DNA from: Kutzneria viridogrisea
Lineage (GTDB): Bacteria; Actinomycetota; Actinomycetes; Mycobacteriales; Pseudonocardiaceae
Length of the DNA stretch: 64,000 nucleotides
Assembly: GCA_014138725.1 (NCBI GenBank)
Contig: JACJID010000004.1
Coordinates: forward strand, 682,001 to 746,000
Direction: 5' to 3'
In this document: one piece after another, positions 27,160-35,835 of the stretch
Layout of the letters: every line of letters starts with the position of its first letter
How positions within the stretch are numbered: the stretch's first letter is position 1
Position numbers and translations under genes: made by a program
The notes under the pieces: model-generated
The model's input: the letters and a program-made list of their open reading frames with translations, nothing else
Database searches by the model: none
What the model was told of the DNA's origin: nothing

Positions 27160-29730
27160 TCAGCCCGCCGAGGCGTTGGACTTGGCGGTCAGCCTGGTGC
27201 TGGTGGTGGACGCGCCCTTGATGGCGCTCTCGATCTGCGCCATGGTCGAGCTCGCGCTCAGACCGGGCACCGTGGCGGTGTTCAGCGCGTACAGGGTGAA
27301 GCTGTACGGGTGCGAGGAACCGCCGGGACACGGGCCGAAGAACTTCTGCGCGTCGGCCCCGCTGCCCATGGCCTTCTGCTTGGCCCCGCCGCCACCGGGC
27401 ACGGAGTAGCCCGCGCCGAGCCCCTCGGGCAGCGAGCCGGTGGCCGCCGGGATGTCCCAGATCGCCCAGTGCAGCTTGTTGCCGTTGTTCGCGGTGTCGG
27501 CGAACACGATGGCGTAGCCCTTGGCACCGGCCGAGGCGCCCCAGGTCAGCGGCGGCGAGGTGTCCTGCCCGGCCTTGCCGTCACCGGCGCAGGTGTACTT
27601 GGCGGGCACGGTGGCCCCCTCGCCGAACGCGGGGCTGCTCAGCTTGAACGCACCGGGCGTGTTGCCGCCGGGGAACTTCAGCCGCACGATCACGTTGTCC
27701 AGGGTGCTCGGGCTGCCGCCGTTCTTGTCGTCGTTGGTGGAGGACAGCCACAGGCCGCCGTCCGGGGTCCTCACCACCGTGCGCAGGCGGCCCCACTTGC
27801 CCGCGAACACCGACTTGGGCGTGTCCGTGCCGGTACCCGAGGAGTTGATCTTCGCCACGTACAGCCGCTCACCGGTCACCGCGGCCACGTAGATCCAGTC
27901 GTTGACGATCTCGATGGCGCTGGGCCCGCCCTGTGAGGTGGACCAGGTCTGCTTGGGCGCCACGTAGCCAGCGCAGTTGCCCTGCGTGCCCTCGCAGCTG
28001 GGCCAGCCGAAGTTGCCGCCCTTCTGGATCAGGTTCAGCTCGTCCTGGCTGTTCTCGCCGAACTCGGTCTCCCACAGCTGGCCCCGGGAATCCCAGGCCA
28101 GTCCCTGCGGGTTGCGGTGGCCCATGCTCCACACGTACCGGGCGTTGCCCCCGCTGGAGTAGAACGGGTTGTCGGTGGGCGCGGAGCCGTCCGGGTTGAG
28201 CCGCAGCACCTTGCCGTTGAGCGAGTTCTTGTTCTGCGCGTTGGCGCTGTTCTTGGCGTCACCTGCGGTGGCGTAGAGCTTGCCGTCCGGCCCGAAGCGC
28301 AGCCGCCCGCCGTTGTGGTACCGGTTCTTGGCGATGCCGGTGAGCACCGGCGTGCTGGTGGTGGACAGCTTGCCGTTGTCGTAGGTCATCTTCACGATGC
28401 GGTTGTCATCGGCGGCGGTGTGGTCGACGTAGATGGTGTGGTCGGTGGCGAAGTGCGGGGAGACCGCCAGCCCCATCACACCGCCCTCGCCGTTGGTGGT
28501 CACCGCCCCGGGCACCTTGCCCAGCACGGTCTTCTGCCCGTCCGCAGTGACCCGCACGATCTCGAACCGGTCCCGCTCGGCCACCAGCGCCGAGCCGTCC
28601 GGCAGGAAGTCGATGCCCCAGGGCAGGTCCAGCTTGGTGATGTCCCTGTCGTACTCGGGAATGCCGCCCGCGCCGGTGCCGCCGCCGGTGGTCTTCACCG
28701 TGACCGCGTTGCTGGCGGCGGAGTTGTTGCCGTTGGGGTCGCGGGCCTTGACCGTGAAGGTGTAGTCGGTGCTGGGCGCCAGGTCGGTCACGGTGGTGTC
28801 GGTGGAGCTGGTCGACGCCACCTTGCCGCTGCCCTGGTACACGTCGTAGCCCGCGATCACGCCGCCGTCGTCGGTGGAGGCGTTCCACGCCAACGACACG
28901 CTGTTGGCCGTGACCCCGGTGCTGCGCAGGTCGCCCGGGGCGCTGGGCGGGGTCTTGTCGTTGCTGGGCGGGGTGGTGAACTGCACGACGTTGCTCTGCT
29001 GCGAGGCGTTGCCCGCGGCGTCGAAGGCGCCCACCGAGATGTCGTAGGCGGTGTTGGGCGTCAGCGTGGTGACGGTGGTGGTCAGCGTGGCGCCGTCCAC
29101 GGTCTTGAGCACGTTGCCGCCGCGGTTGACCTCGTAGCGCACGACCCCGGTGTCGTCGGTGGCCGCCTGCCAGGTGAAGGTCGCGGAGTTGGGGCCGATG
29201 TCACTGACGACGAGGTTGCGCGGGGCGGTCGGCGGGGTGCTGTCCCCGGAGCCGGTGGTGACGGTGAGCTTGTCCAGGTTCGGCCCGCCCTCGGCCCCGG
29301 TGGCCGCGGCACGCACCTTGTTGGCGCCCGCCTTGAGGTTGACGGTGGTGGCGGCGACCTGCCAGTTCGTCCAGTCACCCGTTCCGGGAAAGGCCAGGTT
29401 GCTGGTGGCGGTGGTGCCGTTCACGGTGACGTCCACCGGGCGGTTGGCCCCGGTGCCGTTGGCGAAGCGGAAGTCCAGCCGGGCGCTGCCGGCCTGCGCG
29501 GAGTTCACGGTGAACTCGACGTAGCTACCGGCCACGTTGTCGTAGTTGACGAACCCGGTCCCGGAGTAGCCGGCGTGGTTGGACTCCACCACTCCCTTCG
29601 AGATCGTCGCGTTCTCTGCCTCGTACTCGGCACTGGCCGCGTGTGCGGCGGGCGCCACGGCGAAGGCCGTCGCCGCGCTGATCGCGCAGGCCAGGGCCAC
29701 TCGCCATCGGGGTGGTACGGGGGATGCCAC
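27160..29730 (-). CDS. Secreted multidomain sugar dehydrogenase (CBM-FN3-FN3-GSDH-PEBP)
   Basis: 856 aa from a GTG at 29730 with GGGAGG 4 nt upstream. A signal peptide ends near APAAHAAS. A CBM35/CBM6-like module (YEAENATISKGVVES, about 35-165) is followed by two fibronectin III domains (about 170-260 and 265-350). A PQQ-dependent soluble glucose/sorbosone dehydrogenase propeller (LPWGIDFLPDGSALVAERD, RYHNGGRLRFGPDGKLY, GHRNPQGLAWD, about 365-670) comes next. The C-terminal PEBP/YbhB-like domain has FAD-TANNGNKLHWAIWDIPA and HPYSFTLYALNT. It probably oxidises polysaccharide-bound sugars outside the cell. Each domain is familiar; the PEBP tail on this order is unusual. Confidence 0.9.
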   Translation of the reverse strand: MASPVPPRWRVALACAISAATAFAVAPAAHAASAEYEAENATISKGVVESNHAGYSGTGFVNYDNVAGSYVEFTVNSAQAGSARLDFRFANGTGANRPVDVTVNGTTATSNLAFPGTGDWTNWQVAATTVNLKAGANKVRAAATGAEGGPNLDKLTVTTGSGDSTPPTAPRNLVVSDIGPNSATFTWQAATDDTGVVRYEVNRGGNVLKTVDGATLTTTVTTLTPNTAYDISVGAFDAAGNASQQSNVVQFTTPPSNDKTPPSAPGDLRSTGVTANSVSLAWNASTDDGGVIAGYDVYQGSGKVASTSSTDTTVTDLAPSTDYTFTVKARDPNGNNSAASNAVTVKTTGGGTGAGGIPEYDRDITKLDLPWGIDFLPDGSALVAERDRFEIVRVTADGQKTVLGKVPGAVTTNGEGGVMGLAVSPHFATDHTIYVDHTAADDNRIVKMTYDNGKLSTTSTPVLTGIAKNRYHNGGRLRFGPDGKLYATAGDAKNSANAQNKNSLNGKVLRLNPDGSAPTDNPFYSSGGNARYVWSMGHRNPQGLAWDSRGQLWETEFGENSQDELNLIQKGGNFGWPSCEGTQGNCAGYVAPKQTWSTSQGGPSAIEIVNDWIYVAAVTGERLYVAKINSSGTGTDTPKSVFAGKWGRLRTVVRTPDGGLWLSSTNDDKNGGSPSTLDNVIVRLKFPGGNTPGAFKLSSPAFGEGATVPAKYTCAGDGKAGQDTSPPLTWGASAGAKGYAIVFADTANNGNKLHWAIWDIPAATGSLPEGLGAGYSVPGGGGAKQKAMGSGADAQKFFGPCPGGSSHPYSFTLYALNTATVPGLSASSTMAQIESAIKGASTTSTRLTAKSNASAG

Positions 29731-29896
29731 GATGCCTCCCAGCTGGGTCGCAGGGTGCGGCGGCGGAGGGATTAGGGAACTTTCCTAACCGTACGAGGAA
29801 TCAGAGCATTGCCCTGGTTGCGCCGTCAAGCCCGGAAAGGCCTTGCTTTCAGTCATCACTGAAGTCACAGTATATGATGTCCACCACGTGAGGTAT

Positions 29897-29918
29897 GCAA
29901 TCCGTACGTACGGATTGC
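29897..29918. promoter_or_regulatory. Perfect 22-bp palindrome upstream of the TetR gene
   Basis: GCAATCCGTAC is followed directly by its exact reverse complement, ending 32 bp before the regulator start. It is probably an autoregulatory operator. A second inverted repeat, TTCAGTCATCACTGAA, lies at 29848-29863. Confidence 0.6.
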
Positions 29919-29950
29919 CAGTCCACGCCCTGAGCTGCGAGGATTGTCTG

Positions 29951-30541
29951 ATGCCCCGCGTCAGCCAGGACCACCTCGACGCCCGCCGCAGACAGATCCT
30001 CGACGGCGCGCGTTCGTGCTTCGCACGCCACGGCTACGAGGGTGCCACGGTGCGGCGACTGGAAGAAGCCACGGGCCTGTCCCGGGGCGCGATCTTCCAC
30101 CACTTCCGCGACAAGGAGTCGCTGTTCCTCGCGCTGGCCGAGGACGACGCGGTGCGCATGGCCGAGGTGGTCGCCGAGCAGGGCCTGGTGCAGGTCATGC
30201 GCGACCTGCTCGGCGGACGGGGCGAGGGCGAGGAGCACCCCGCCGACTGGCTGGGCACCCGGCTGGAGGTCTCCCGGCGGCTGCGCACCGACCCGGACTT
30301 CCGGGCCCGCTGGGCCGAGCGCTCCCAGCAGCTGACCGAGGCCACCAAGGAGCGGCTGCGCCGCCAGCGGGAGGCTGGCAAGCTGCGCGACGACGTCGAG
30401 GTGGAGGTCCTGGCCGACTTCCTGGAACTGGTCCTGGAGGGCCTGGTGTCCCACCTGGCCATGGGCCTGCCCGCCGACGACCTGGAGCCGGTGCTGGACC
30501 TGGTCGAGGAGACCGTGCGCCGCCACCGCAGGACGAGCTGA
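29951..30541 (+). CDS. acnR: TetR-family regulator, AcnR-like
   Basis: 196 aa from the ATG at 29951 with GAGG 8 nt upstream. The N-terminal HTH reads ARRRQILDGARSCFARHGYEGATVRRLEEATGLSRGAIFHHFRDKESLF (residues about 12-60), and the DWLGTRLEVSRRLRTDPDFRARWAERS segment is characteristic of actinobacterial AcnR, the iron-sensitive repressor of acn. It is separated from acn by about 17 kb, unlike the usual neighbour arrangement. A near-exact AcnR motif in the acn promoter supports the link, although the palindrome in front of this gene has a different sequence. Confidence 0.7.
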   Translation: MPRVSQDHLDARRRQILDGARSCFARHGYEGATVRRLEEATGLSRGAIFHHFRDKESLFLALAEDDAVRMAEVVAEQGLVQVMRDLLGGRGEGEEHPADWLGTRLEVSRRLRTDPDFRARWAERSQQLTEATKERLRRQREAGKLRDDVEVEVLADFLELVLEGLVSHLAMGLPADDLEPVLDLVEETVRRHRRTS

Positions 30542-30543
30542 TC

Positions 30544-30567
30544 GGTCACGGCGGTCAGGCCGTGACC
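30544..30567 (+). terminator. Hairpin downstream of acnR-like gene
   Basis: GGTCACGGC and its reverse complement enclose a 6-nt loop just after the stop codon; no U-tract follows. Confidence 0.5.
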
Positions 30568-30617
30568 CCGAAGGCGCCCAGCAAGGACCTGTTGCCCTCG
30601 TCCGGGTTCCTGATCTC

Positions 30618-30789
30618 GCACTGGCCGGGCTCCTGGCCGAGGAGGCCGGGCTGGCGGCCAGCGACCCCGAACTCAGGATCGCGGCCGCGCAGCTCGTGCT
30701 GGACCACCTGCGGTCCCGCCCCAAGTCCAGGCAGCTCGCTGCGCATGGTCGACGAGGGAATCGGCGACTACGCGCGCCGCCAGCTGTGA
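30618..30789 (+). pseudogene. Remnant of a second TetR C-terminal domain
   Basis: One frame reads ALAGLLAEEAGLAASDPELR and onward to LVLDHLRSRPKSRQLAAHG, typical of TetR_C domains. Near 30730 the pattern moves to another frame, LRMVDEGIGDYARRQL, then stops. There is no HTH and no start, so this looks like a decayed tail of a deleted regulator gene. Confidence 0.55.
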
Positions 30790-31161
30790 TCAGCACATCG
30801 TCGTGAAGGAATCATGCCACGTCACGTACTGCTGGCTGCTCCAGCCACTCACACCGGTGCTGTTGTCCGTGAGGTACACCCACAGGTCGCCACCACCCGG
30901 GCGGCTGTAGCAGTGCACCGTGACTGAGTGGTGCTGGTAGCCAAGCCCCAGCGAGGCGCACGAGGTCGAATCCCCACTGCGAATGTTCACGCCATCATCC
31001 TGGAACCAGGCGTTGAGGCGCGCGTCGTTGGCGGGCTGCCAGCCACAGTTCGCGGGCGTGGCCGTACCGTGCGGCTGGGCAGCGGTGGCCAAGGCCTGAC
31101 CACCCAGAACAGTCAGTACCGCGGTCATGATGACAAGAACTGAGAAACGCTTGGCGCGCAT
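30790..31161 (-). CDS. Small secreted protein with bacterial SH3-like fold
   Basis: 123 aa from the ATG at 31161 with GGGGGAG 6 nt upstream. A signal peptide (residues 1-27, FSVLVIMTAVLTVLGGQALATA) precedes a domain reading GVNIRSGDSTSCASLGLGYQHHSVTVHC and VYLTDNSTGVSGWSSQQYVTW, the usual SH3_3-like pattern, with several Cys that may form disulfides. SH3-like modules bind cell wall peptides or are found in small competition proteins; no catalytic domain is present here. Confidence 0.75.
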   Translation of the reverse strand: MRAKRFSVLVIMTAVLTVLGGQALATAAQPHGTATPANCGWQPANDARLNAWFQDDGVNIRSGDSTSCASLGLGYQHHSVTVHCYSRPGGGDLWVYLTDNSTGVSGWSSQQYVTWHDSFTTMC

Positions 31162-31293
31162 CAGGATCTCCCCCACTGAAGTCGAACCTCTCGTTCGTGA
31201 CCTCGTGAGGAGCAAGCGCCGCAGATGGCGCGGTGGTACCACAAAAAGGTTTCTCGCACGGTGCTGTGCCCCCCTGGAGGGCACAGTCCACAC

Positions 31294-31746
31294 CTAACGC
31301 GGTTCCATGCGCAGCACGGCGGTGGTGTCGGCGTGCTGGGCGATGACCTCCACCGGGGAGCCGGAGGGGAACGGCCAGTGCGCCGACTCGCGGCCGAGCT
31401 TGGCCAGGTAGGTGGCGATGACCCGGGCGCCCTCCTGGGCACCGGCCAGTTCCGTGCGGTACTCGCCCTCCCCCTCCACGGTGCAGCCGCCCGCGGCGAG
31501 CAGGTTGCGCACCCAGTCGCGGGTCCGCACCGGGGCGCACAGGTAGCGGGCCCCGTCCAACTGGGTGATCGCCAGCGGGAAGGGCCGGGGCTCGCCGGTC
31601 ACCCGGCCGGGCACGCTGAGCACCCGCAGCACGTAGGTGCCCTCGGTGTAGGGGGCCAGGTCCTCACCGCGGATCTTCGCCATCATCATGGTGTTGATCT
31701 CCTGCGGTGACATCCTCGCCAGCACACTCGGATCCGGCCTGGTCAT
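31294..31746 (-). CDS. Deazaflavin-dependent nitroreductase family protein
   Basis: 150 aa from the ATG at 31746 with GGGGAG. It begins PDPSVLARMSPQEINTMMMAKIRG and contains YVLRVLSVPGRVTGEPRPFPLAIT and RYLCAPVRTRDWVRNLLAAGGCTV, which is the FDOR/pyridoxamine 5'-phosphate-oxidase-like split barrel of the nitroreductase/quinone reductase type. The cofactor is probably F420, the substrate unknown. It is single-gene, divergent from the glycosyltransferase cluster. Confidence 0.8.
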   Translation of the reverse strand: MTRPDPSVLARMSPQEINTMMMAKIRGEDLAPYTEGTYVLRVLSVPGRVTGEPRPFPLAITQLDGARYLCAPVRTRDWVRNLLAAGGCTVEGEGEYRTELAGAQEGARVIATYLAKLGRESAHWPFPSGSPVEVIAQHADTTAVLRMEPR

Positions 31747-31858
31747 GACGCTCCCCTCTACCAGAGTCGCCACCTGCCCGCATCGCTAACGGGAACAAAG
31801 TGCAGACCCTGGGCGTGACTTGGTGAGACCCTGTTCGACAGACACTAGCGTGGACCGG

Positions 31859-34417
31859 GTGACGGTGCTGTGGGGAATCTCCTTCGACGCGACGCCGATC
31901 TCCGGCCTGGTCGTGGAGTTCATCAAGACCGCCAAGGTGTTCCACGAGCGCGGCCACCAGGTGCACCTGGACCTCGGCTACGAGGTCAAGGCCGACAAGG
32001 GCGCCTTCTTCCGCCCCTACCGCGACGAGGCCGACCTGCTGCCGGACTGGGTGCACCTGGACCGGATCGAGGGCGTGGACCGGATCCCCGGCTACACGCC
32101 CGAGTTCGTCACCGAGGTACTCACCCAGGTGGTCCAACGCGGGGACGAACGGCTGCTCCCCGCCGTGCAAGCGCTTTCCAGCCGGTTGGCCGCTTGCATC
32201 CTGCGCACCTGGCAGCGGCTCGGCGTGACCGCGGTGCTGGTGGAGAACGGCACGCTGCCGGAGAACATCACCTACACCAGGGCGCTCTACCAGGCGATCG
32301 AGCAGTACGGGCGGCGGGCCGGGCTGGGCAGGTTCGTGCTGTGGCGCGACCACGACCTGATGTGGCAGAGCGAGCCGGGTACCGGCAAGTACGGCGAGTT
32401 CCCGTACCCGCACACCGTCGCACCGATCAACTCCCCGCACATCCAGTACGTGGCGCTGCACGAACAGGCCCGTCGGCGGACCGAGCAGTGGGCCGGGCCG
32501 CTGGACAACATCGTGGTGGCGCCCAACACCTTCAGCCACTGCGCGGACGCCCGGCCCGGGTTCCGGCGGCACTACGGCATTCCCGAGCACGTGCCGCTGA
32601 TCGCGCGCTGCACGAGGGTGATCCAGCAGAAGCGGATCGACCGGGACCTGCACCTGGTGGCCGCACTGGCCGACCGCTGCGAGGCGCACCTGTTCGTCGC
32701 GGGCGACACGGCCGAGTCCCCCGTGGAGCGCGACCGGCTCACCGCGCTGGCCCAGGAACTGGGTGTGGCCGACCGGGTGGTGTTCGGCGGCTGGCTCGCC
32801 CCGCACGAGGTGCGGGCGCAGGGCTACTCGGTGCGCGACCTGCTGGCCACGGCCGACCTCATGTCCTTCCTTACCTCCTACGACTACGAGAGCTACGGCA
32901 ACCCGATCGGCGAGGCCATCGCGGCGCGGGTGCCGTACCTGGCCACGCGCTACGAGCTGTACGAGACGGTGTACGGGCACAGGGGTTTCCAGGCGGTGCT
33001 GATGGACCTGGCGCACGGGGACCTGCCCACACCATCCTTTGTGGACGAAGTGGCCGAACTGCTGCTGGACGAAGGGAAGCGGGCGAGCATGGCGGAGTTC
33101 AACCACCGGCTGGGGACCGAGCACTTCGGCCGGGGCAGGGCCGAGGAACTGGCCAGGGCGGTGCTGCCCGCGCGCACCCGCATGAGCGTGGTGCTGCCGG
33201 TCTACAACGAGGCGGAGAACCTGCCCACCGTGCTGCGCTCGCTCTACGAGCAGCACGGGGAGAACGGGCCGCTGGACCACGGGCTGTACGAGGTGGTGTT
33301 GGTGGACAACAACTCCACCGACGACACGGTGGCCATCGCGCGCGATTTCGCCGAGCGCAACCCGGATCTGGCCATCCACGTGGTGTCCGAGCCGGAGCAG
33401 GGCGTGGCCTGCGCGCGCAAGGCGGGCATGGACTTCGCCGCGGCCCGCGCGCCGGTCGACCCGGGCCGCCGGTTCTACCTGGTGTCGGCCGACGCGGACT
33501 GCCAGGTGGACCGCAAGTGGCTGTGGGAACTGTTCAGCACGATGGAGGCGAACAAGGCCGCCATCGGGGTGTGCGACTACTACTACGAGGCCGCGCACTT
33601 CACCAAGCGCCCCAGGCTGTGGGAGATGATCCAGCGCACGTTGCGCTGCCGGGCGGTGACCTTCGCCCTGTTCGGCGGTTTCCCCGACGGCAAGGGCTTC
33701 GCCGTGGACCGGGAGGCCTACCAGAAGGTCGGCGGGGTGGAGATCTTCTACCAGTTGCAGGGCGGGCGGTTCGTCAACCACCTGTCCGACGACTGGGACT
33801 TCGGCATCCGGGTGCGCGGCAGCGGGGAGGACATCGTGTACTCACCGCGCTCCCGGGTGGAGATCAACCCCAGGCGGGTGGACCACGCCATCGAGGAGGT
33901 GATCACCGGCCGGGCCTACGGCAGCGACGGCATCATCGTGATGCGCGACATCCGGCCGCGGGCCGCCGCGGGGCGGGACGTGGACCTGACCCCGGAACAG
34001 GCCCAGCAGGCCTGGGAGTTCTCCATCAAGGACTTCACGCCCAAGAACACGATCCTGCCGGTGCTGCTGACCCCCTCGCTGCTCGACGACGCGGCGGTGA
34101 TCGAGTTCTTCACACCCTCGCTGGCGCAGCGGCTGGGCGCGCGCATCGCGGAGATCAAGGAGGAGATGCGGGTCGTGGACTTCACCCCGATCCACTCCTA
34201 CAAGACCCCGTCCTACCGGCTGTACTTCGAGTTCGCCGAGGAGATCTTCGCCCGGCTGCGGGCCACCGTTGGCGAGGACATCGGCTACCCGCCCCCGCTG
34301 CCGCCCGCCTTCGACGAGGTGCCAGCGGAGCGGTTCACCGAGTTCGTCCGCTACTACTGCGAGGACCGCGAGTCCGGCGAGGCGCACAACTACTTCGGCA
34401 ACGGGGGAGTGTTCTGA
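31859..34417 (+). CDS. Bifunctional glycosyltransferase (GT4-like + GT2)
   Basis: About 852 aa; the GTG at 31859 is chosen, 31850 and 31865 are alternatives and no strong ribosome site decides. The N-terminal half (1-440) has a GT-B fold: VVEFIKTAKVFHERGHQVHL, CTRVIQQKRIDRDLHLVAAL, and the donor site SYDYESYGNPIGEAIAARVPYL. The second half (443-850) is GT-A: MSVVLPVYNEAENLPTVLRSL, VLVDNNSTDDTVAIARDFA and a DADCQ metal motif. Such double enzymes build two linkages in succession, often in glycolipids or natural products. It is followed by a radical SAM enzyme with a 1-base TGATG overlap. Confidence 0.85.
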   Translation: MTVLWGISFDATPISGLVVEFIKTAKVFHERGHQVHLDLGYEVKADKGAFFRPYRDEADLLPDWVHLDRIEGVDRIPGYTPEFVTEVLTQVVQRGDERLLPAVQALSSRLAACILRTWQRLGVTAVLVENGTLPENITYTRALYQAIEQYGRRAGLGRFVLWRDHDLMWQSEPGTGKYGEFPYPHTVAPINSPHIQYVALHEQARRRTEQWAGPLDNIVVAPNTFSHCADARPGFRRHYGIPEHVPLIARCTRVIQQKRIDRDLHLVAALADRCEAHLFVAGDTAESPVERDRLTALAQELGVADRVVFGGWLAPHEVRAQGYSVRDLLATADLMSFLTSYDYESYGNPIGEAIAARVPYLATRYELYETVYGHRGFQAVLMDLAHGDLPTPSFVDEVAELLLDEGKRASMAEFNHRLGTEHFGRGRAEELARAVLPARTRMSVVLPVYNEAENLPTVLRSLYEQHGENGPLDHGLYEVVLVDNNSTDDTVAIARDFAERNPDLAIHVVSEPEQGVACARKAGMDFAAARAPVDPGRRFYLVSADADCQVDRKWLWELFSTMEANKAAIGVCDYYYEAAHFTKRPRLWEMIQRTLRCRAVTFALFGGFPDGKGFAVDREAYQKVGGVEIFYQLQGGRFVNHLSDDWDFGIRVRGSGEDIVYSPRSRVEINPRRVDHAIEEVITGRAYGSDGIIVMRDIRPRAAAGRDVDLTPEQAQQAWEFSIKDFTPKNTILPVLLTPSLLDDAAVIEFFTPSLAQRLGARIAEIKEEMRVVDFTPIHSYKTPSYRLYFEFAEEIFARLRATVGEDIGYPPPLPPAFDEVPAERFTEFVRYYCEDRESGEAHNYFGNGGVF

Positions 34418-35817
34418 TGCTCGAACTCGATCCGGCCCACCCGGAACCGGCAGTGCTGGCCGCACTGTCCAATCCGGACAACAAGCACCTGCTGGACTAC
34501 GTCACCGAGGACCCGTTCGGCGCACACGTGTTCCCCGGCAACATCCCGGGCTACTCCGGTGAGCAGTTCCTGTCCGATCTGGACGAGCAACTCGCCGACA
34601 CCGCCCCGATCCACCTGTGGTCCTACATCCCGACCTGCGCCTACCGCTGCCGGTTCTGCCAGTACCCGGTGGTGCTCACCCGCGAGGACAAGGCGGGTTC
34701 GTGGGTGGACTGGAACATCCGCGAGGCCAAGCTGTGGCTGGAGCGGGTGCCGAACCTGCGCACCGCGCCGATCGGGGAGTTCAACGTGTTCGGCGGCACG
34801 CCCTCGCTGCTGCCACCGGACGCGATCCGCCAGCTGATCGAGTTCTACCGGGAGAACTTCGCCTTCGGCCCGGACACGGCGATCCGCTTCGAGGGCGACC
34901 CGAGCACGTTCACCCCCGAGAAGCTGGAACTGTTGGCGTCACTGGGCTGCACGAAGCTGTCCTGCGGGGTGCAGTCCTTCGAGGACCCGGTGCTGGAGCA
35001 GTGCGGGCGCCAGCACACGGCGCAGATGTGCACCGCGTTCGTGCGCAACGCGCAGGCCACCGGGTTCGAGTGGATCAGCATCGACCTGATGTACGGGCTG
35101 CTGGACCAGACGGTGGACAGCGTGCGCCGCGACCTGGACGTGGTGCTGGAGCACGAGTTGACGGCGGTGGTGTGCACCAAGCTGCACCTGAAGTCCTACG
35201 CGGAGACGCGGACCGGTGTGGCCGGGGAGAAGCCCGCGGCCTGGCAGGTACCCGCGTACCGGGACCGCATGGTGCGCGACGGGCACCGCTGGCCGACCCT
35301 GGGCGAGCAGTACCAGATGCGCGAGGTGCTCACGGAGGGCCTGCGCGGCAACGGGTACACCGAGCACCCCACGATGTACTTCGCCCGCGAGGGGCACGGG
35401 CCTGAGGTGTGGAAGTCCATCATGGTGGACCAGCACCGGCAGGAGGCGGAGGTCGCCATCGGACTGGGCGGCAGTTCCAGTTGCCGCCGCTCCGAGGCGA
35501 TCACCGACGTGAACTGGAAGCTGTACGTCGAGGCCGTCGAAGCGGGCCGCGTGCCGCTGGGCTCGGCGACCAGGTTCTCCGCGCAGGCCCAGGAGTCGCG
35601 GGCCGTGAAGATGGCGCTGTCCACCTTGCAGCCGCTGCGCGATGACCTGCACCGGGCGCGCTTTGCCGGACGGTCCCTGTTCGACCCGCACTGGCTGGCG
35701 AAGTTCGAGTCCCTGCAACAACGGGAACTCCTCGTTGTCAACAGGGAAGGCGGAACGGTCACGCTGACCCCGAACGGCGAGGTGCTGGTGGAGGCGATCA
35801 TCAACACCGAGTTGTAG
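34417..35817 (+). CDS. Radical SAM enzyme, HemN/HemW-like
   Basis: 466 aa, coupled to the glycosyltransferase. The cluster motif is CAYRCRFC (CxxxCxxC, residues about 73-80), followed by FNVFGGTPSLLPPDAIRQLIE, ST-FTPEKLELLASLGCTKLSCGVQ and DLMYGLLDQTVDSV, which are typical of coproporphyrinogen oxidase-like radical SAM proteins. The C-terminal part carries a HemN_C-like tail (LTPNGEVLVEAIINTEL). Since its partners are a glycosyltransferase and a methyltransferase, a role in heme synthesis is unlikely; a methylation, rearrangement or other radical tailoring step is possible. Confidence 0.9.
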   Translation: MLELDPAHPEPAVLAALSNPDNKHLLDYVTEDPFGAHVFPGNIPGYSGEQFLSDLDEQLADTAPIHLWSYIPTCAYRCRFCQYPVVLTREDKAGSWVDWNIREAKLWLERVPNLRTAPIGEFNVFGGTPSLLPPDAIRQLIEFYRENFAFGPDTAIRFEGDPSTFTPEKLELLASLGCTKLSCGVQSFEDPVLEQCGRQHTAQMCTAFVRNAQATGFEWISIDLMYGLLDQTVDSVRRDLDVVLEHELTAVVCTKLHLKSYAETRTGVAGEKPAAWQVPAYRDRMVRDGHRWPTLGEQYQMREVLTEGLRGNGYTEHPTMYFAREGHGPEVWKSIMVDQHRQEAEVAIGLGGSSSCRRSEAITDVNWKLYVEAVEAGRVPLGSATRFSAQAQESRAVKMALSTLQPLRDDLHRARFAGRSLFDPHWLAKFESLQQRELLVVNREGGTVTLTPNGEVLVEAIINTEL

Positions 35818-35835
35818 CCGCTATCATCCGCCACC

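Noticed and set aside
31870-34416. Alternative plus-strand frame overlapping the glycosyltransferase gene
   Set aside because: Only the portion from 34417 is real (radical SAM gene); upstream of that the frame is a shadow of the glycosyltransferase.
34417-35817. Housekeeping hemN (coproporphyrinogen dehydrogenase)
   Set aside because: The CxxxCxxC motif fits, but the coupling to a glycosyltransferase and methyltransferase argues for a specialised role.
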